The notes beneath the pieces were generated by a model, which worked only from the letters and a program-made list of their open reading frames with translations, searched no databases and had not been told where the DNA came from. This document shows positions 42,701-52,153 of a stretch of DNA of 64,000 bases, in pieces. This DNA is from Dyadobacter sp. CY347 (GTDB taxonomy: Bacteria > Bacteroidota > Bacteroidia > Cytophagales > Spirosomataceae): contig NZ_JAKFFT010000001.1 of NCBI RefSeq assembly GCF_021502655.1, positions 1 to 64,000 of the forward strand. The letters are read 5' to 3'. The first letter of the stretch is position 1. Each line of letters starts with the position of its first letter. The translations under genes were made by a program, and so were the position numbers.

Positions 42701-43062
42701 GGCAGGATGAGGCGGGCGCATACCACGAATGGCTGGGCGGAGCAGGCACTAAATATTTGCCTATTACTGCCGTGTATCCGTGGAGCTTCAACCAGCAGGT
42801 TACATTTGACGCATCATTTGTAAAGCTGCGCGAAGTAACATTGTCTTACAAAATTCCAAGTCTTTTCGGTGTTGTAAAGAATGCAAATTTGTCGGTATAC
42901 ACCAGGAACATTATGTTGTGGACCGCTTCAAAGATCGGAATCGATCCTGAGCGTGCATTCTGGGCTGATCCTAACAAAGGAGGTTTTCGCCAGGGGATTG
43001 AAAGACAAAACGTGATGCCGTGGACAATCCCGTTTGGATTTAAGCTGAATTTCGATTTCTGA
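39718..43062 (+). CDS. SusC/RagA family TonB-dependent outer membrane transporter
   Basis: 1,114 aa. Signal peptide in the first ~32 residues. Carboxypeptidase-regulatory-like domain at about 42-115 (IRGTVTSAVDGAVVPGVNVLVKG). Then a plug domain: LQEAVVTALGIKRD in place of the usual DEVVVVGYG start, SISIVIRGAASL, PLFVVDGVPL, and PSAAALYGSRAGNGVILITTK. A long 22-stranded barrel follows, ending FGFKLNFDF with terminal Phe. It imports an unknown oligomeric nutrient with the SusD downstream (39-bp gap). No glycoside hydrolase or peptidase is in the cluster, so the ligand cannot be guessed. Confidence 0.95.
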   Translation: MNSISIINMRRGFWCLLAVLLFAGAEASVLAAEKTENAKQGEAVARIRGTVTSAVDGAVVPGVNVLVKGTQAGTTTDAAGTYSIDVTGNDAVLVFSYIGFNSIEVPVQGKSVIDVVLEENVATLQEAVVTALGIKRDARSLGYNVGKVQGKDIANVANENVLTSLSGRVSGVSINQTSGIGSSISIVIRGAASLKNNQPLFVVDGVPLANSLANVSEKGSGNKVDYGNAISDINPDDIESMSVLKGPSAAALYGSRAGNGVILITTKSGKKGKGLGVSFSTSNVFEKPYRYLDLHYKYANGERPFQLDESSAYWGGLPLDAGNKEVQWNSPLDADGKPIPTELRSYKDNMKNFLQTGITSTNNLTVSGSSDKSTYRVSYNNMINRGLIPNSDLYRNGLSLAGTFDMAKNLKLSTNINFVRSSSNSRPQTSERDGNPLQAVYYSPSYNIEDLKGVWKPGLEEIEQMTIAKGETDNPYFLAKHLTNAYTRDRLYGNIKLDWTIAEGLTAFARYSHDMYDEDRETKIPWSYKSMAKGGYYLENIGRNESNADFLITKTIKAGDLDISISGGGNIMQQHGNSSDLGGRDLSVPGLYNISNIPVGNRIVGNGSYKKAIYSLYALSSIGFKDQLYLDLTARNDWSSTLPESNRSYFYPSASLSWLASTTFNMPSAVSLLKFRGGWAQVGNDTDPYQLYPNLGTGNWGDLVTANLGENLLNPALLPEIATSTEGGVDLNLFNNRLRFDITYYDRANTNQIFSVPMAPSTGYASKNINAGKLVSRGWEIGLGGTPISNRGGWSLDLNANFSRNRVTVKELAPNFPYFEQWGENGAGAYTFVGEQIGNMYSRGFATVQDKDSPYYRWPIIAYDGEGGDMDWQSLGGRENNVKVGNYNPDFLVGMQANLTYKRFSLGLSFDWRQGGEFMSFTYRYGESDWKSQRQIDNLIPGSQYSPDELVALLKSDPEKYIIPQNGNFPRVGGHTAATGGFGPDGDGAFIPGVWQDEAGAYHEWLGGAGTKYLPITAVYPWSFNQQVTFDASFVKLREVTLSYKIPSLFGVVKNANLSVYTRNIMLWTASKIGIDPERAFWADPNKGGFRQGIERQNVMPWTIPFGFKLNFDF

Positions 43063-43100
43063 TCAGATTCTTTTGCTCATCATACTTTAAAAATAAAGCA

Positions 43101-44819
43101 ATGAAGATTTTAAAATATATACCCGGACTTGTTTTCATGCTTGCGCTGCTGGTCGTAACTTCTTGTAAGGAAGACCTCACGGAGATCAATGAAAACCCCA
43201 ATGGTGTTGACCCGAACAGCGCCAATCCCAACCTGATAATGCCCACCGTCATGACGGGTGTTGCCAATCAATATGTAAAATTAGGCTATGGCAGAGTCGC
43301 CGGCGTAGTCCAGCACACGCAGGAAGATGCCTGGAAAGATGGCTTTAATGATTACAACTGGAGTGAGGAAGACGATGAATGGAAAGCATGGTACGGATTC
43401 CTGCGGAACAACAACCTGCTGTATAAGAGAGCTGTTGAGACGAAATTCAAATTCCACGAAGGAGTTGCATTAACCATGCGTGCATTCATTTTCGGAACCA
43501 TTTCCGATCTCTGGGGCGACGCGCCTTATACAGAGGCGCTGAAAGGGGATGAGGGAGCAATGCTTCCGATGTTTGATAGCCAGGAAGTGATCTACAAGGG
43601 AATTATTGAAGATTTGAAAGCGGCGTCGGCAATTTTCGCTGCATCTGGTGATGAAAGGGACGCGCCGGCTTACGACGTGTTTTATAATGGTAATGCGCAG
43701 AAATGGCAAAAATTTGCAAACACATTGCTGCTCCGTTACTATATGCGCATTTCCAGCAAGCTTCCAGACATTGCCAAACCAGGAATTGAAGCAGTTTTTG
43801 CATCCGGAATTTATTTCAAGGATGCCAGTGATGACGCGGTAATGGACTTCATAGGGACAGATTCAAACAATTCCTGGCCCAATTCAACGGCATATGACGT
43901 TAGTGAATCCGGTTGGAGAAGGAGAAGACCGGCATCAACATTGATCAATAACCTGGTAACTAATGATGACCCTCGTCTGAAAGTTTGGTTCTTGCCCGTT
44001 CATGTGCGCTGGGTCGCTGATCCGACACTGGCTAAAGGAATGGATGAATTTATTCGGGAAGATGGCAAAATTCTGACCGGGGTAAAATCATTTACCGAGC
44101 AGGAATTAAGGGCGAAAATCGCTGCGGGACATCAATACACGCGTCATTTTAACCCAAATTCTTACAAACCGAGCCGTCCTGAACAATTCAGCGGGCCACT
44201 GAACACAGGCGAATACGTGGGCGTTCCTCCCGGGATGATTGATCCGACTTATTTTAATGAAAACCCAACAACGGGTCAGCAAGTGCAAAATCAGCATGCA
44301 TCGCAACTAAACTACACATATCAGGGAAGTAAAGGCGGAATTTTAAAAGCTAGACTGGCCTCTGCTGCGGAAGCATCGTTCATTCTTGCCGAAGCCGCAC
44401 AAAAAGGCTGGGCCGCAGGTTCTGCTGCTGATCATTATAACAACGGAATTAAGCAGTCACTGACAACCTGGGGTGTAGCGGATAAATACGAAGCATTTGT
44501 CAAGCAAAAAGGTGTTGCATATAACGGCACCTTAGCCCAGATCATCGAACAAAAATGGGTTTCGAGCTGGACGGCTGCTACGGAAGGTTGGTTTGATTAC
44601 CGCCGGACCGGCTTACCAGCCCTGGTTCCAGGCGTAGCACCTGCATCCCGCGCATTGCCTTTGCGATTTATTTACAGCAACAACGAATTAAACAACAACG
44701 GCGAGAGTGTTAGGAGTGCGATTGAGAAATTAGAGGAAACCAAATTCTCAGGACCGCGTAAGAAAAACAGCCAATGGTCGAAACCGTGGCTGGTCCAAGG
44801 CACTGGAAAACCCTGGTAA
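43101..44819 (+). CDS. SusD/RagB family nutrient-binding lipoprotein
   Basis: 572 aa. Lipobox LLVVTSC with C22, followed by KEDLTEINENPNGVDP, which is characteristic of the SusD-like_2 group. TPR-like helices throughout (TISDLWGDAPYTEALKG; LAEAAQKGWA). It forms the surface lid over the SusC partner and binds the incoming ligand. It follows susC after 39 bp and precedes the DegT gene by 13 bp, so the three are probably one transcript. Confidence 0.94.
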   Translation: MKILKYIPGLVFMLALLVVTSCKEDLTEINENPNGVDPNSANPNLIMPTVMTGVANQYVKLGYGRVAGVVQHTQEDAWKDGFNDYNWSEEDDEWKAWYGFLRNNNLLYKRAVETKFKFHEGVALTMRAFIFGTISDLWGDAPYTEALKGDEGAMLPMFDSQEVIYKGIIEDLKAASAIFAASGDERDAPAYDVFYNGNAQKWQKFANTLLLRYYMRISSKLPDIAKPGIEAVFASGIYFKDASDDAVMDFIGTDSNNSWPNSTAYDVSESGWRRRRPASTLINNLVTNDDPRLKVWFLPVHVRWVADPTLAKGMDEFIREDGKILTGVKSFTEQELRAKIAAGHQYTRHFNPNSYKPSRPEQFSGPLNTGEYVGVPPGMIDPTYFNENPTTGQQVQNQHASQLNYTYQGSKGGILKARLASAAEASFILAEAAQKGWAAGSAADHYNNGIKQSLTTWGVADKYEAFVKQKGVAYNGTLAQIIEQKWVSSWTAATEGWFDYRRTGLPALVPGVAPASRALPLRFIYSNNELNNNGESVRSAIEKLEETKFSGPRKKNSQWSKPWLVQGTGKPW

Positions 44820-44832
44820 TAACCGGCTGGAA

Positions 44833-46047
44833 ATGAGCGAAAAACTAGCAATATATGGCGGTTCTAAAGCCGTGACCAAAGAGTTTCCATGGCCAATTTA
44901 TGATAGTGGTGATGTAGATGCGGTCACAGAGATTGTCCAAAGCGGAAAATGGGGAAATCCGGATTGCGGGGATGAAATCGCCAGATTTGAAAGTGACTTT
45001 GCAGCATACTGCGGGAGTAAATATGCGATTACCTGTGTGAATGGCTCCGTATCGCTTCGCCTTGCATTGATCGCCTGCGGCGTGAAGCCGGGTGACGAAG
45101 TGATCGTTCCGCCTTATACGTTTATTACAACCGCTTCGTCTGTGATCGAATGCAACTGCGTTCCGGTGTTTGTAGACATTGATGCCGACACTTACAACAT
45201 CAGTCCGGCTGCAATTGAAGCTGCCATTACCGAGCGTACAAAGGCCATCATCCCGGTTCATTTTGGCGGGCTGGCCTGTGATATGGACGCCATTATGGAC
45301 ATTGCAAAAAGACACGGGCTGCGCGTTATTGAGGACGCTGCGCACGCCCATGGTGCAGAATATAAGGGAAAAAAATTAGGCTCAATAGGCGACGTGGGCA
45401 GTTTCAGCTTCCAATCCTCCAAAAACCTGACGTCAGGAGAAGGCGGGATTGTGATTACTGATGACGATGAATTGTATGCCATGATGCGCTCCTTGCGAAA
45501 TGTCGGGCGCATTGAAGGCGGACAATGGTATGATCATTACAATCCGGGCTGCAATTACCGGATCACTCAAATGCAAGCCGTATTACTCTCGCACCAGCTG
45601 AAACGTTTGGAAGCGCAAACGCAAAAAAGGAATGATAATGGGTTGTATCTGAATGAATTATTTTCGGATATAAAAGGCATAACCCCATTAACCCGCAGCG
45701 AGGCCATTACATTGCATTGCTATCACATTTACATTTTCAAATACGACCCGAATGAATTTGGGGGTTTATCCAGAAACGATTTTGCAGCAATGCTGGCCGC
45801 AGAAGGCGTCCCCAGTTTCAAAGGTTATCCGCATCCATTATACAAGCAGCCCCTGTTTCAGAACAAAAACTTCATGTGCTACGCCATCCCGGACCACGTA
45901 GATTACACTCAAGTCCACTGCCCCAACGCCGAACAAGCATGCAGCTCCGACGCCGTCTGGATCCTGCAACACGCACTACTAGGCGAGAAGGAAGATATGG
46001 AAGCCTTCGCACATGCGATTTTGAAAATTCAGCGGGCAGTTTCCTGA
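44833..46047 (+). CDS. DegT/DnrJ/EryC1/StrS family aminotransferase
   Basis: 404 aa PLP enzyme. VPPYTFITTASSV near 92-104, DAAHAHGA at 168-175, and the Schiff-base lysine K197 in FSFQSSKNLTSGEGG. The family aminates keto-sugars of nucleotide sugars, or forms AHBA/scyllo-inosamine-type products; the Q-S-S-K-N-L-T pattern and about 400-aa length resemble the AHBA-synthase/StsA side of the family. It sits 13 bp after susD, an unusual place that suggests the imported compound is an amino- or keto-sugar/cyclitol. Its 3' end forms half of a hairpin shared with the convergent macroglobulin gene. Confidence 0.9.
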   Translation: MSEKLAIYGGSKAVTKEFPWPIYDSGDVDAVTEIVQSGKWGNPDCGDEIARFESDFAAYCGSKYAITCVNGSVSLRLALIACGVKPGDEVIVPPYTFITTASSVIECNCVPVFVDIDADTYNISPAAIEAAITERTKAIIPVHFGGLACDMDAIMDIAKRHGLRVIEDAAHAHGAEYKGKKLGSIGDVGSFSFQSSKNLTSGEGGIVITDDDELYAMMRSLRNVGRIEGGQWYDHYNPGCNYRITQMQAVLLSHQLKRLEAQTQKRNDNGLYLNELFSDIKGITPLTRSEAITLHCYHIYIFKYDPNEFGGLSRNDFAAMLAAEGVPSFKGYPHPLYKQPLFQNKNFMCYAIPDHVDYTQVHCPNAEQACSSDAVWILQHALLGEKEDMEAFAHAILKIQRAVS

Positions 46048-46070
46048 ATCGCGAAAATGCCCGCTGAATT
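46026..46070. terminator. Bidirectional hairpin spanning the ends of the DegT and macroglobulin genes
   Basis: A perfect 13-bp stem AATTCAGCGGGCA / TGCCCGCTGAATT has a 19-nt loop. The left arm is coding sequence of the DegT gene, whose TGA is in the loop. The right arm abuts the stop codon of the macroglobulin gene. T-rich flanks are modest. Confidence 0.6.
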
Positions 46071-49000
46071 TACTTACCCACCTTCACCCGAACCCCCTCG
46101 CTATGCGAGGTGAACTCCGGCGCATAAATGCATTGGATGGTGGTAATGCCGTTGCTGAAATCGCCTTCCTGATTGATAAATAGCGGATACTCGAAAACGT
46201 ATGTTCCTTTTTGTAATGTGCTGAAAAAGAAATTGGTACTGGCGTCTTTTGTGCTTTCGTAGTAACCTAGGCCTCCCTGCCATTTATAATTGCTCAGCAC
46301 ATTCACGGGCTCAAATCCCGAAGCGCGCATATCTTTCATATGCACGTATTCCATGTCGCGGTCGGCACGAAGCTCGATGCGGACTTTCACTTTGTCGCCG
46401 ACGTGGAGGATCTGATCTGAGTTTACAGGCGTGAGCACGGGGCCGTTATCCGAATTTGTTTCAATAAATAGCTTTTTTGATAGTTTTAGAGGCGTTTCTG
46501 AATAAGTGATTTTATCCAGATCTTCAAAATATTGCCAATAAACGGCTCCCCAGGATGGTGCGCTTATAGTGCTTTTTTCGCCTTCTACACGCACTTCAAC
46601 GTTGCCCATTGCAGCATTCATTTTGCTTGCTTCAATCGTTTTTTTGAAATAACCCGTTCCTGCCTCTGCTTTTTCCCCCTCCACTTTCGTATCGCCCAGA
46701 TGGACCGAGATTGTACGGTCATCTGTAAGCCAGTTGGTTCCGGTCATAAGCAATGCATAACAGGCTTCGGCAGTGGCTTTTGTACTTTCCCAATTATTGG
46801 TTTGTTTGTTTTTCAAAAGCCAGGTTTTCATATCATTCACTGCCTCAACATCATTCGAAATCTCCTGGAATGCTTCTATCAGCAACGCCTGGCGCTCAAT
46901 GGGCGCTTCGTGCCACCGCCAGCCACGTTGGTTCATTTTCCAGTATATGCCTTGTTCTTCGTTTGTAATCGCCGTTTGTTTTAGTGATTTCAGGATCGCA
47001 TCAGGTGTGATTTTATCGCCCGAGCGGTGCAATGCTAAGGCAATGAGTCCCTGCATATATTTGGTCTGAATGTTCCAGGTAACCCTGGCGCGATCCATGA
47101 AATAGCGGTAGGCCTTTTGGGAAGCGGCAGGCACGGGCTGATCTGAGAAAAAGCTCCGCATATACAAATACTGCGTCACCAATGTCGATGGCGTGTATTC
47201 CTTCAAGTTGGCTTTGTGCTTGATCAGATCGTTATAGTCGTCGATAATCCGCGCGTCCAGATAAGGCATTGCGGCTTTGATCAGGGTATTAATTTGCTCC
47301 TCCTGACTCTTTTGCACAGCATTAGCCTTCCGTAAATGCCCGATTCCACTGGCAATGTATTGCGTCATAAAGCGGTCGTCGGGGCCACCTTTGAACCAGG
47401 AAAAGCTGCCGTCCGGATTTTGAAGCTGATGTAATTTTTCAATGGCGCTACTAAGCTCATTGGTCATCCGCAGAAGATCAAAAAGCAATGCAATGTTCTT
47501 CTTTTGCTCCGTTTCTGTATTTGCTGCCAGCACCCAGGGTGTCTCTTCCAATAATAATGATTTTAATTCCTGATTCTTTTTCAGGTTGCTTACCAAGGCT
47601 GTCGTGTCACTTTTCCACCAGGTTTCGAAAACCTTGGCTATTTTCGAAGAACTGGCGACAATGTTAGCGGCCATGGAATTCGCATAGTAGCGGTTCCAAG
47701 TCTGTTCCGCGCACTCATACGGATATTCCATCAGGTAAGGCAGCGCCTGAACGGCATACCAGGCCGGATTGCTCGTATATTCAACGGTTAGGGACTGGTT
47801 GGTCAGCGTTTTTGAGTTGCTGGAATTGATCAGCTTGTCCATTTTGAAGTGCTTGCTTCCGGTCCCGCGTACAGCCAGAGGCAATGTTTCGGTAACCAAC
47901 ATGCGGTTGGACAATACAGGCAACGTGTTTTCTTCTCCATCCGAAAGGTTGCCTGAACTCGCTACGATGCGCCAGGTAACTGTTTTGGAATATGTTTTTG
48001 GAATGCTGATGGCAAATTGCGCCACCGTACTTTGCCCAGCAGCAACATCGAAATCCTTTCCATTTCCCAAATTCTCAAACAATGCGTCGATAGCCTCGTT
48101 GCTTTCAGTATCAATCAATTGCAGTGAAACTTTCCCGTTTAAAGAACGATCCGACAGGTTGACCACTTTCGTGGCAAATGTAATCTGATCCCCCTCACGC
48201 AAAAATCTCGGCGGATTAGGCTGGACCATGAGTTCCTTCTGCGTAACAATTTCTTTGGTGCTGTAACCAAATGCAAGTTCTTTTGTATGCGCCAACGCCT
48301 GGAATTTCCAACGCGTTAATGCTTCGGACATTGTAAACGAGAATGTAATGCTGCCGTCTTTGTCGGTTTTCAGGTCAGGAAGGAAGAATGCGGTTTCGTT
48401 GAAGTTTTTCCGCGGTGATGGCGGTGGCGTTTCATTTTTGATTTGCGGAGATTGCTGAACGCCATAGCCAACCGTTACAACCTCATTCATAGCAGCAGCA
48501 TCCTGTGCCATGGGTGCGGGTTCGGCCATGGCGGCTTCTTTAATTTCCTCCATCACCTCACCTTTCTTCACTTGCACGCCCGCGCTCATAGACATTACCC
48601 GGTTCCGTACATTACGTCCGCCCCCACGGGGGTAACCTCCATATGACATCTGCGTGGAAAGCAGGTCATCATAGCGCTTTCCAAAACTTTTGTAAGGGCT
48701 GTATGTCAAATCAAGGACCTGAGCATCCTTTGACCTGAAACTAAGCCCGTTTCCCCAGCGCGACAGCCCCGATGAAACCGGCCAATGATCAGGCTCCAAC
48801 CATTTATGCATATAAAATTGGTCGAGCGATGCGTCGTACATGCTGGCAAGCATTTCTGCGGCAACCTTATCCTTTTTATAACCCGAAATTTTTACTGTCC
48901 ATTTTTCCTTGCTTCCCGGCAATGTTTTGTCCCGGAATGTCTGATACTCGATTTTCAGATCCTTGTTTGTCCAGGGAACACTCACATATTCAGCATGTTG

Positions 49001-52000
49001 ATGCACGCGGTTGTGTTTAACAAACATATAGTCAATCCCAAATCCGCCCCTGTCAGCCTCTGTTGCTGTGATATCAAAGGTTCTTTCCGTCGCATTTAAT
49101 TCAAAAAATGAAAAGTCGTTTGAATTTTCTTTCTTGCCTTTGCTGCTGATAACGAATGCATTATCGGCTGACGTGGCAAGCTTAATCGTTGTTTTCTCTC
49201 CCGGCTCAATGATCGCCCCACCTTCCGCGCTGATATATTGCGGATAGGGTAGGTTATTACGCTTAGGGTCAATCAGTTCAATGAACTTGAAGTCTTCAAT
49301 TTCTGTGTTGCCTGCATCTTTTGTATTGATTTCAATTTTATAAAAACCGGCACCAAAACTTTTCTTTTCGAGCGGAAACGGTTGATTACTATTTAGTTGT
49401 ACAGTTTTCTCAAAAACAACATCCGCTGCGGGCCAGCTTTCTTTCTCTGTTTCCCTGTCATATTCATCATTCGGAAATGCTGCGATGAATTCGGCTTTGG
49501 TCATTACAAACAGGTCGGGACTCTGCCAGTAACGGGGTTTTATCAGTCGTTTTTCCGGTGTAAGACGCGTTATTTTGACTGTAACAGGAGAAGAAATATA
49601 TTCTCCGTTCATATTCTCTGTGCGGATTTTCAGACTTGGTAAGCTGTCAAGCGCCACTGTTTCAGGAATGTCAGCTTTAACGATAATAGATTTATAGCCG
49701 ACGGAAACCAAAGTTTGCGCGCTTCTGGTCTCACCATTCATATCCGTCACATCGGCGTAAACCTTGTAATCGAACACCGGATTGCGCTTTTTATCCGTTT
49801 TTGAATTGGGAATGGCCTCAAAATCAATGTGGAACTTGCCGGAAGCGTCCGTTACCGTTTCCCCATGCGCAATTTCCTGCGGAGGTGCCGTAGGGTAATA
49901 TCTCAACCGATAATTCCAGTGATACAAAAACCTTTCATGGCGGACAACCCTGTAAACGACCTTCGCCCCATCAATCTGATTTCCCGCATATGCTGTGCCG
50001 GTTCCGGCGACCTTAATAGTGTCACCAAGCTTGTAGGAAGCACGTAAAGTGTCAAATTCAACCGTAAACCTGGGACGTTTGTATTCTTCAACGTGCAAAG
50101 TGGTGGTGTGCGCATCATCTGCAACAATCGAAAATTGCCCGTTTAATGTGCCGGTGGGAAGTACAAATGACCCGGAAAAGCTGCCGAAATGATTGACTGT
50201 TTTTGTTTCTTTTCCAACAATCTCTCCATTTGTATTTTTTAATTTCAGCTCAATTTTTCTGGCCTGATCTTTTAAAACAGTCCTTCCTTCTGCCGTAATG
50301 CCTTTATAGTAAACCGTTTGGCCCGGCCGGTACAAGCTCCGGTCTGTAAAGAGAAAAATTTGGGACCCGGCAGTGTCCGGACCGGCGCTGTTTTGGTAGT
50401 TATAATATGCGTGAGATTCTTCGCGAATGAAGAGCCTGTCCTTCTCATGCGTGATTTCCAGTCGTTGCGCTTCGGCTTGTGGCTGAGTCGTTTTTCCTTT
50501 TGTCTGAAAATGGCCGTTTTTGTCGGCAACATAAGGCGTGCCTTGCTGGTTAATGTAACTTCTTGATTTGTAATCATATTTAACATTCCAAACCATTATG
50601 TTGGCACCAGCCAGAGGCTGCCCGGTATCGCGGTGTAAGAGAAAAAAATCATTTTCCCGCTGTACGTAACTAATGTTGCTGACGTAAAGCAACTTCATTC
50701 CGGTAATGCCTTTGCCCTCCGTAAAACGTTTGTCCGAACTCGCCAGCAGCATATATTCGCCAATTGGCAACGCGTCCACTTTTATTTCTACGCCATGTTG
50801 CTGAAAATCCTTGGTTTCCGGCAGCTTTTGTTGCCAGGTCCGCAACTGCGGAATTTTCGCAAGCATTTTGAAAGCTTCCTGAATGTTATTTTTTTCAAGC
50901 GTTGTCTTGATCTCATCGGTTGCCTTTACAATACGCAAAAAGAGCGTGCTGACATTCCGGCTTTCCACAAACACCAGAAATGGTTTTTCAGGAATATTGA
51001 CCTGCTCGGCTTTGAACTGTAATGCTTCACTTTTGATGTTTTTGAGGAGATTAAATGCATTTATTCCACCCTCGGTTTCAGGATTTTCCCGCACTACTTT
51101 TTCGCAGATCGCAGCCGCTTTCACCTTTTCAAACCGGTGCGTTGTGTCACCCTCGCGGTTGAAAGCAGATCCTAACTGGTCATGGTATAAAGCTTTCTGA
51201 TACCAGGCTTGTGCCGCGGCAGGGGTTTGGGCATATTGTTCCACTAAATGGCTCACAGACATATAGTAAAGCTCGTCCGTGTCCGGATGGTCCGATTTCT
51301 GACGAACAAATTGAAGTCTTTGCAAATCAATGTCAATCAGCGCGTCGGGTTGCGGGTCGTTGATGTGAAATGCGATTAATTTTTGATATAGTTGAAGCGC
51401 AAAAAATTCAAGAGAACTCGTGTCTTTGGTTTCAAATTTGCGATGGATGAAATCGGCAGCCGGATCAAATGCGGATGCTTTGTCGATTTTGAATGCATAT
51501 GAAGGCCGTTTGATATCCCGTTCATCAGAGGAAAAATATTGCAATGCCCTGTGTGTGAGCAGATCGTATAATGTCGGGCGCAGCTTTCTGGTGTTGCCTT
51601 TTGTAATAATGGCGTCGAATGCATCCAGTTTGGTTTTTTGCAAAAGCGCCTCGTCTGCAATGGATTTGAGAAAGAGGCTTGATATTTTCTCATGAAAATC
51701 CCCTGTCGACCAGGTGCTTATGTCTTCTTTTTTGAAATTTACCGTCGCAGTCCGCTCGTAAAGTTGCCAGCGAACAGTTTGGTAATAGCCGTAATAAGCG
51801 GAAGCAAGCAGGTTGGTGAGTATGATTTTCACAACTCCCTGACTTTGGGAAATTTCTTTTTCCAATTCTGCTATCCCATTCGCGTCCTGCTCTTCGCGTG
51901 TTTCGGTCTGCAAATTGACTATATAAACCACTGCCTTGATAACCTGTGCTTCCTGCTTTTCTTTTTTGGCGAGCTCATAAATCTTCCTGACTTCTTCCAG

Positions 52001-52153
52001 CGCCGATTTTGGTAGTCTTTTCTGCTGATGCGCTTCAACAATCTTCCATTGGGCGGCGTAAGTTTTGGAATTTTCCTGTCCGTTTGTGTGCATAGGTAAG
52101 TAGCAAATTAAGAATGTGATGAAATAGGGTAAGTATAACCGGAATGCTGCCAT
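46070..52153 (-). CDS. Alpha-2-macroglobulin family protein
   Basis: 2,027 aa, exported (signal helix LYLPYFITFLICYLPMHTNGQ). The order fits bacterial macroglobulins: helical N-terminal region, MG domains including MG2 (about 600-700, IFLFTDRSLYRPGQTVYYKG), bait region about 1200-1260, ANA/MG domain (FFLPDLKTDKDGSITFSFT), and the thioester domain with YPYECAEQTWNRYY (C1481, Q1484 intact). It traps attacking proteases by covalent capture. The bait region contains MNEVVTVGYGVQQS (about 1222-1235), which looks like the SusC plug start motif. No pbpC gene is adjacent. The ATG at 52153 was preferred over a TTG at 52180. Confidence 0.92.
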   Translation of the reverse strand: MAAFRLYLPYFITFLICYLPMHTNGQENSKTYAAQWKIVEAHQQKRLPKSALEEVRKIYELAKKEKQEAQVIKAVVYIVNLQTETREEQDANGIAELEKEISQSQGVVKIILTNLLASAYYGYYQTVRWQLYERTATVNFKKEDISTWSTGDFHEKISSLFLKSIADEALLQKTKLDAFDAIITKGNTRKLRPTLYDLLTHRALQYFSSDERDIKRPSYAFKIDKASAFDPAADFIHRKFETKDTSSLEFFALQLYQKLIAFHINDPQPDALIDIDLQRLQFVRQKSDHPDTDELYYMSVSHLVEQYAQTPAAAQAWYQKALYHDQLGSAFNREGDTTHRFEKVKAAAICEKVVRENPETEGGINAFNLLKNIKSEALQFKAEQVNIPEKPFLVFVESRNVSTLFLRIVKATDEIKTTLEKNNIQEAFKMLAKIPQLRTWQQKLPETKDFQQHGVEIKVDALPIGEYMLLASSDKRFTEGKGITGMKLLYVSNISYVQRENDFFLLHRDTGQPLAGANIMVWNVKYDYKSRSYINQQGTPYVADKNGHFQTKGKTTQPQAEAQRLEITHEKDRLFIREESHAYYNYQNSAGPDTAGSQIFLFTDRSLYRPGQTVYYKGITAEGRTVLKDQARKIELKLKNTNGEIVGKETKTVNHFGSFSGSFVLPTGTLNGQFSIVADDAHTTTLHVEEYKRPRFTVEFDTLRASYKLGDTIKVAGTGTAYAGNQIDGAKVVYRVVRHERFLYHWNYRLRYYPTAPPQEIAHGETVTDASGKFHIDFEAIPNSKTDKKRNPVFDYKVYADVTDMNGETRSAQTLVSVGYKSIIVKADIPETVALDSLPSLKIRTENMNGEYISSPVTVKITRLTPEKRLIKPRYWQSPDLFVMTKAEFIAAFPNDEYDRETEKESWPAADVVFEKTVQLNSNQPFPLEKKSFGAGFYKIEINTKDAGNTEIEDFKFIELIDPKRNNLPYPQYISAEGGAIIEPGEKTTIKLATSADNAFVISSKGKKENSNDFSFFELNATERTFDITATEADRGGFGIDYMFVKHNRVHQHAEYVSVPWTNKDLKIEYQTFRDKTLPGSKEKWTVKISGYKKDKVAAEMLASMYDASLDQFYMHKWLEPDHWPVSSGLSRWGNGLSFRSKDAQVLDLTYSPYKSFGKRYDDLLSTQMSYGGYPRGGGRNVRNRVMSMSAGVQVKKGEVMEEIKEAAMAEPAPMAQDAAAMNEVVTVGYGVQQSPQIKNETPPPSPRKNFNETAFFLPDLKTDKDGSITFSFTMSEALTRWKFQALAHTKELAFGYSTKEIVTQKELMVQPNPPRFLREGDQITFATKVVNLSDRSLNGKVSLQLIDTESNEAIDALFENLGNGKDFDVAAGQSTVAQFAISIPKTYSKTVTWRIVASSGNLSDGEENTLPVLSNRMLVTETLPLAVRGTGSKHFKMDKLINSSNSKTLTNQSLTVEYTSNPAWYAVQALPYLMEYPYECAEQTWNRYYANSMAANIVASSSKIAKVFETWWKSDTTALVSNLKKNQELKSLLLEETPWVLAANTETEQKKNIALLFDLLRMTNELSSAIEKLHQLQNPDGSFSWFKGGPDDRFMTQYIASGIGHLRKANAVQKSQEEQINTLIKAAMPYLDARIIDDYNDLIKHKANLKEYTPSTLVTQYLYMRSFFSDQPVPAASQKAYRYFMDRARVTWNIQTKYMQGLIALALHRSGDKITPDAILKSLKQTAITNEEQGIYWKMNQRGWRWHEAPIERQALLIEAFQEISNDVEAVNDMKTWLLKNKQTNNWESTKATAEACYALLMTGTNWLTDDRTISVHLGDTKVEGEKAEAGTGYFKKTIEASKMNAAMGNVEVRVEGEKSTISAPSWGAVYWQYFEDLDKITYSETPLKLSKKLFIETNSDNGPVLTPVNSDQILHVGDKVKVRIELRADRDMEYVHMKDMRASGFEPVNVLSNYKWQGGLGYYESTKDASTNFFFSTLQKGTYVFEYPLFINQEGDFSNGITTIQCIYAPEFTSHSEGVRVKVGK

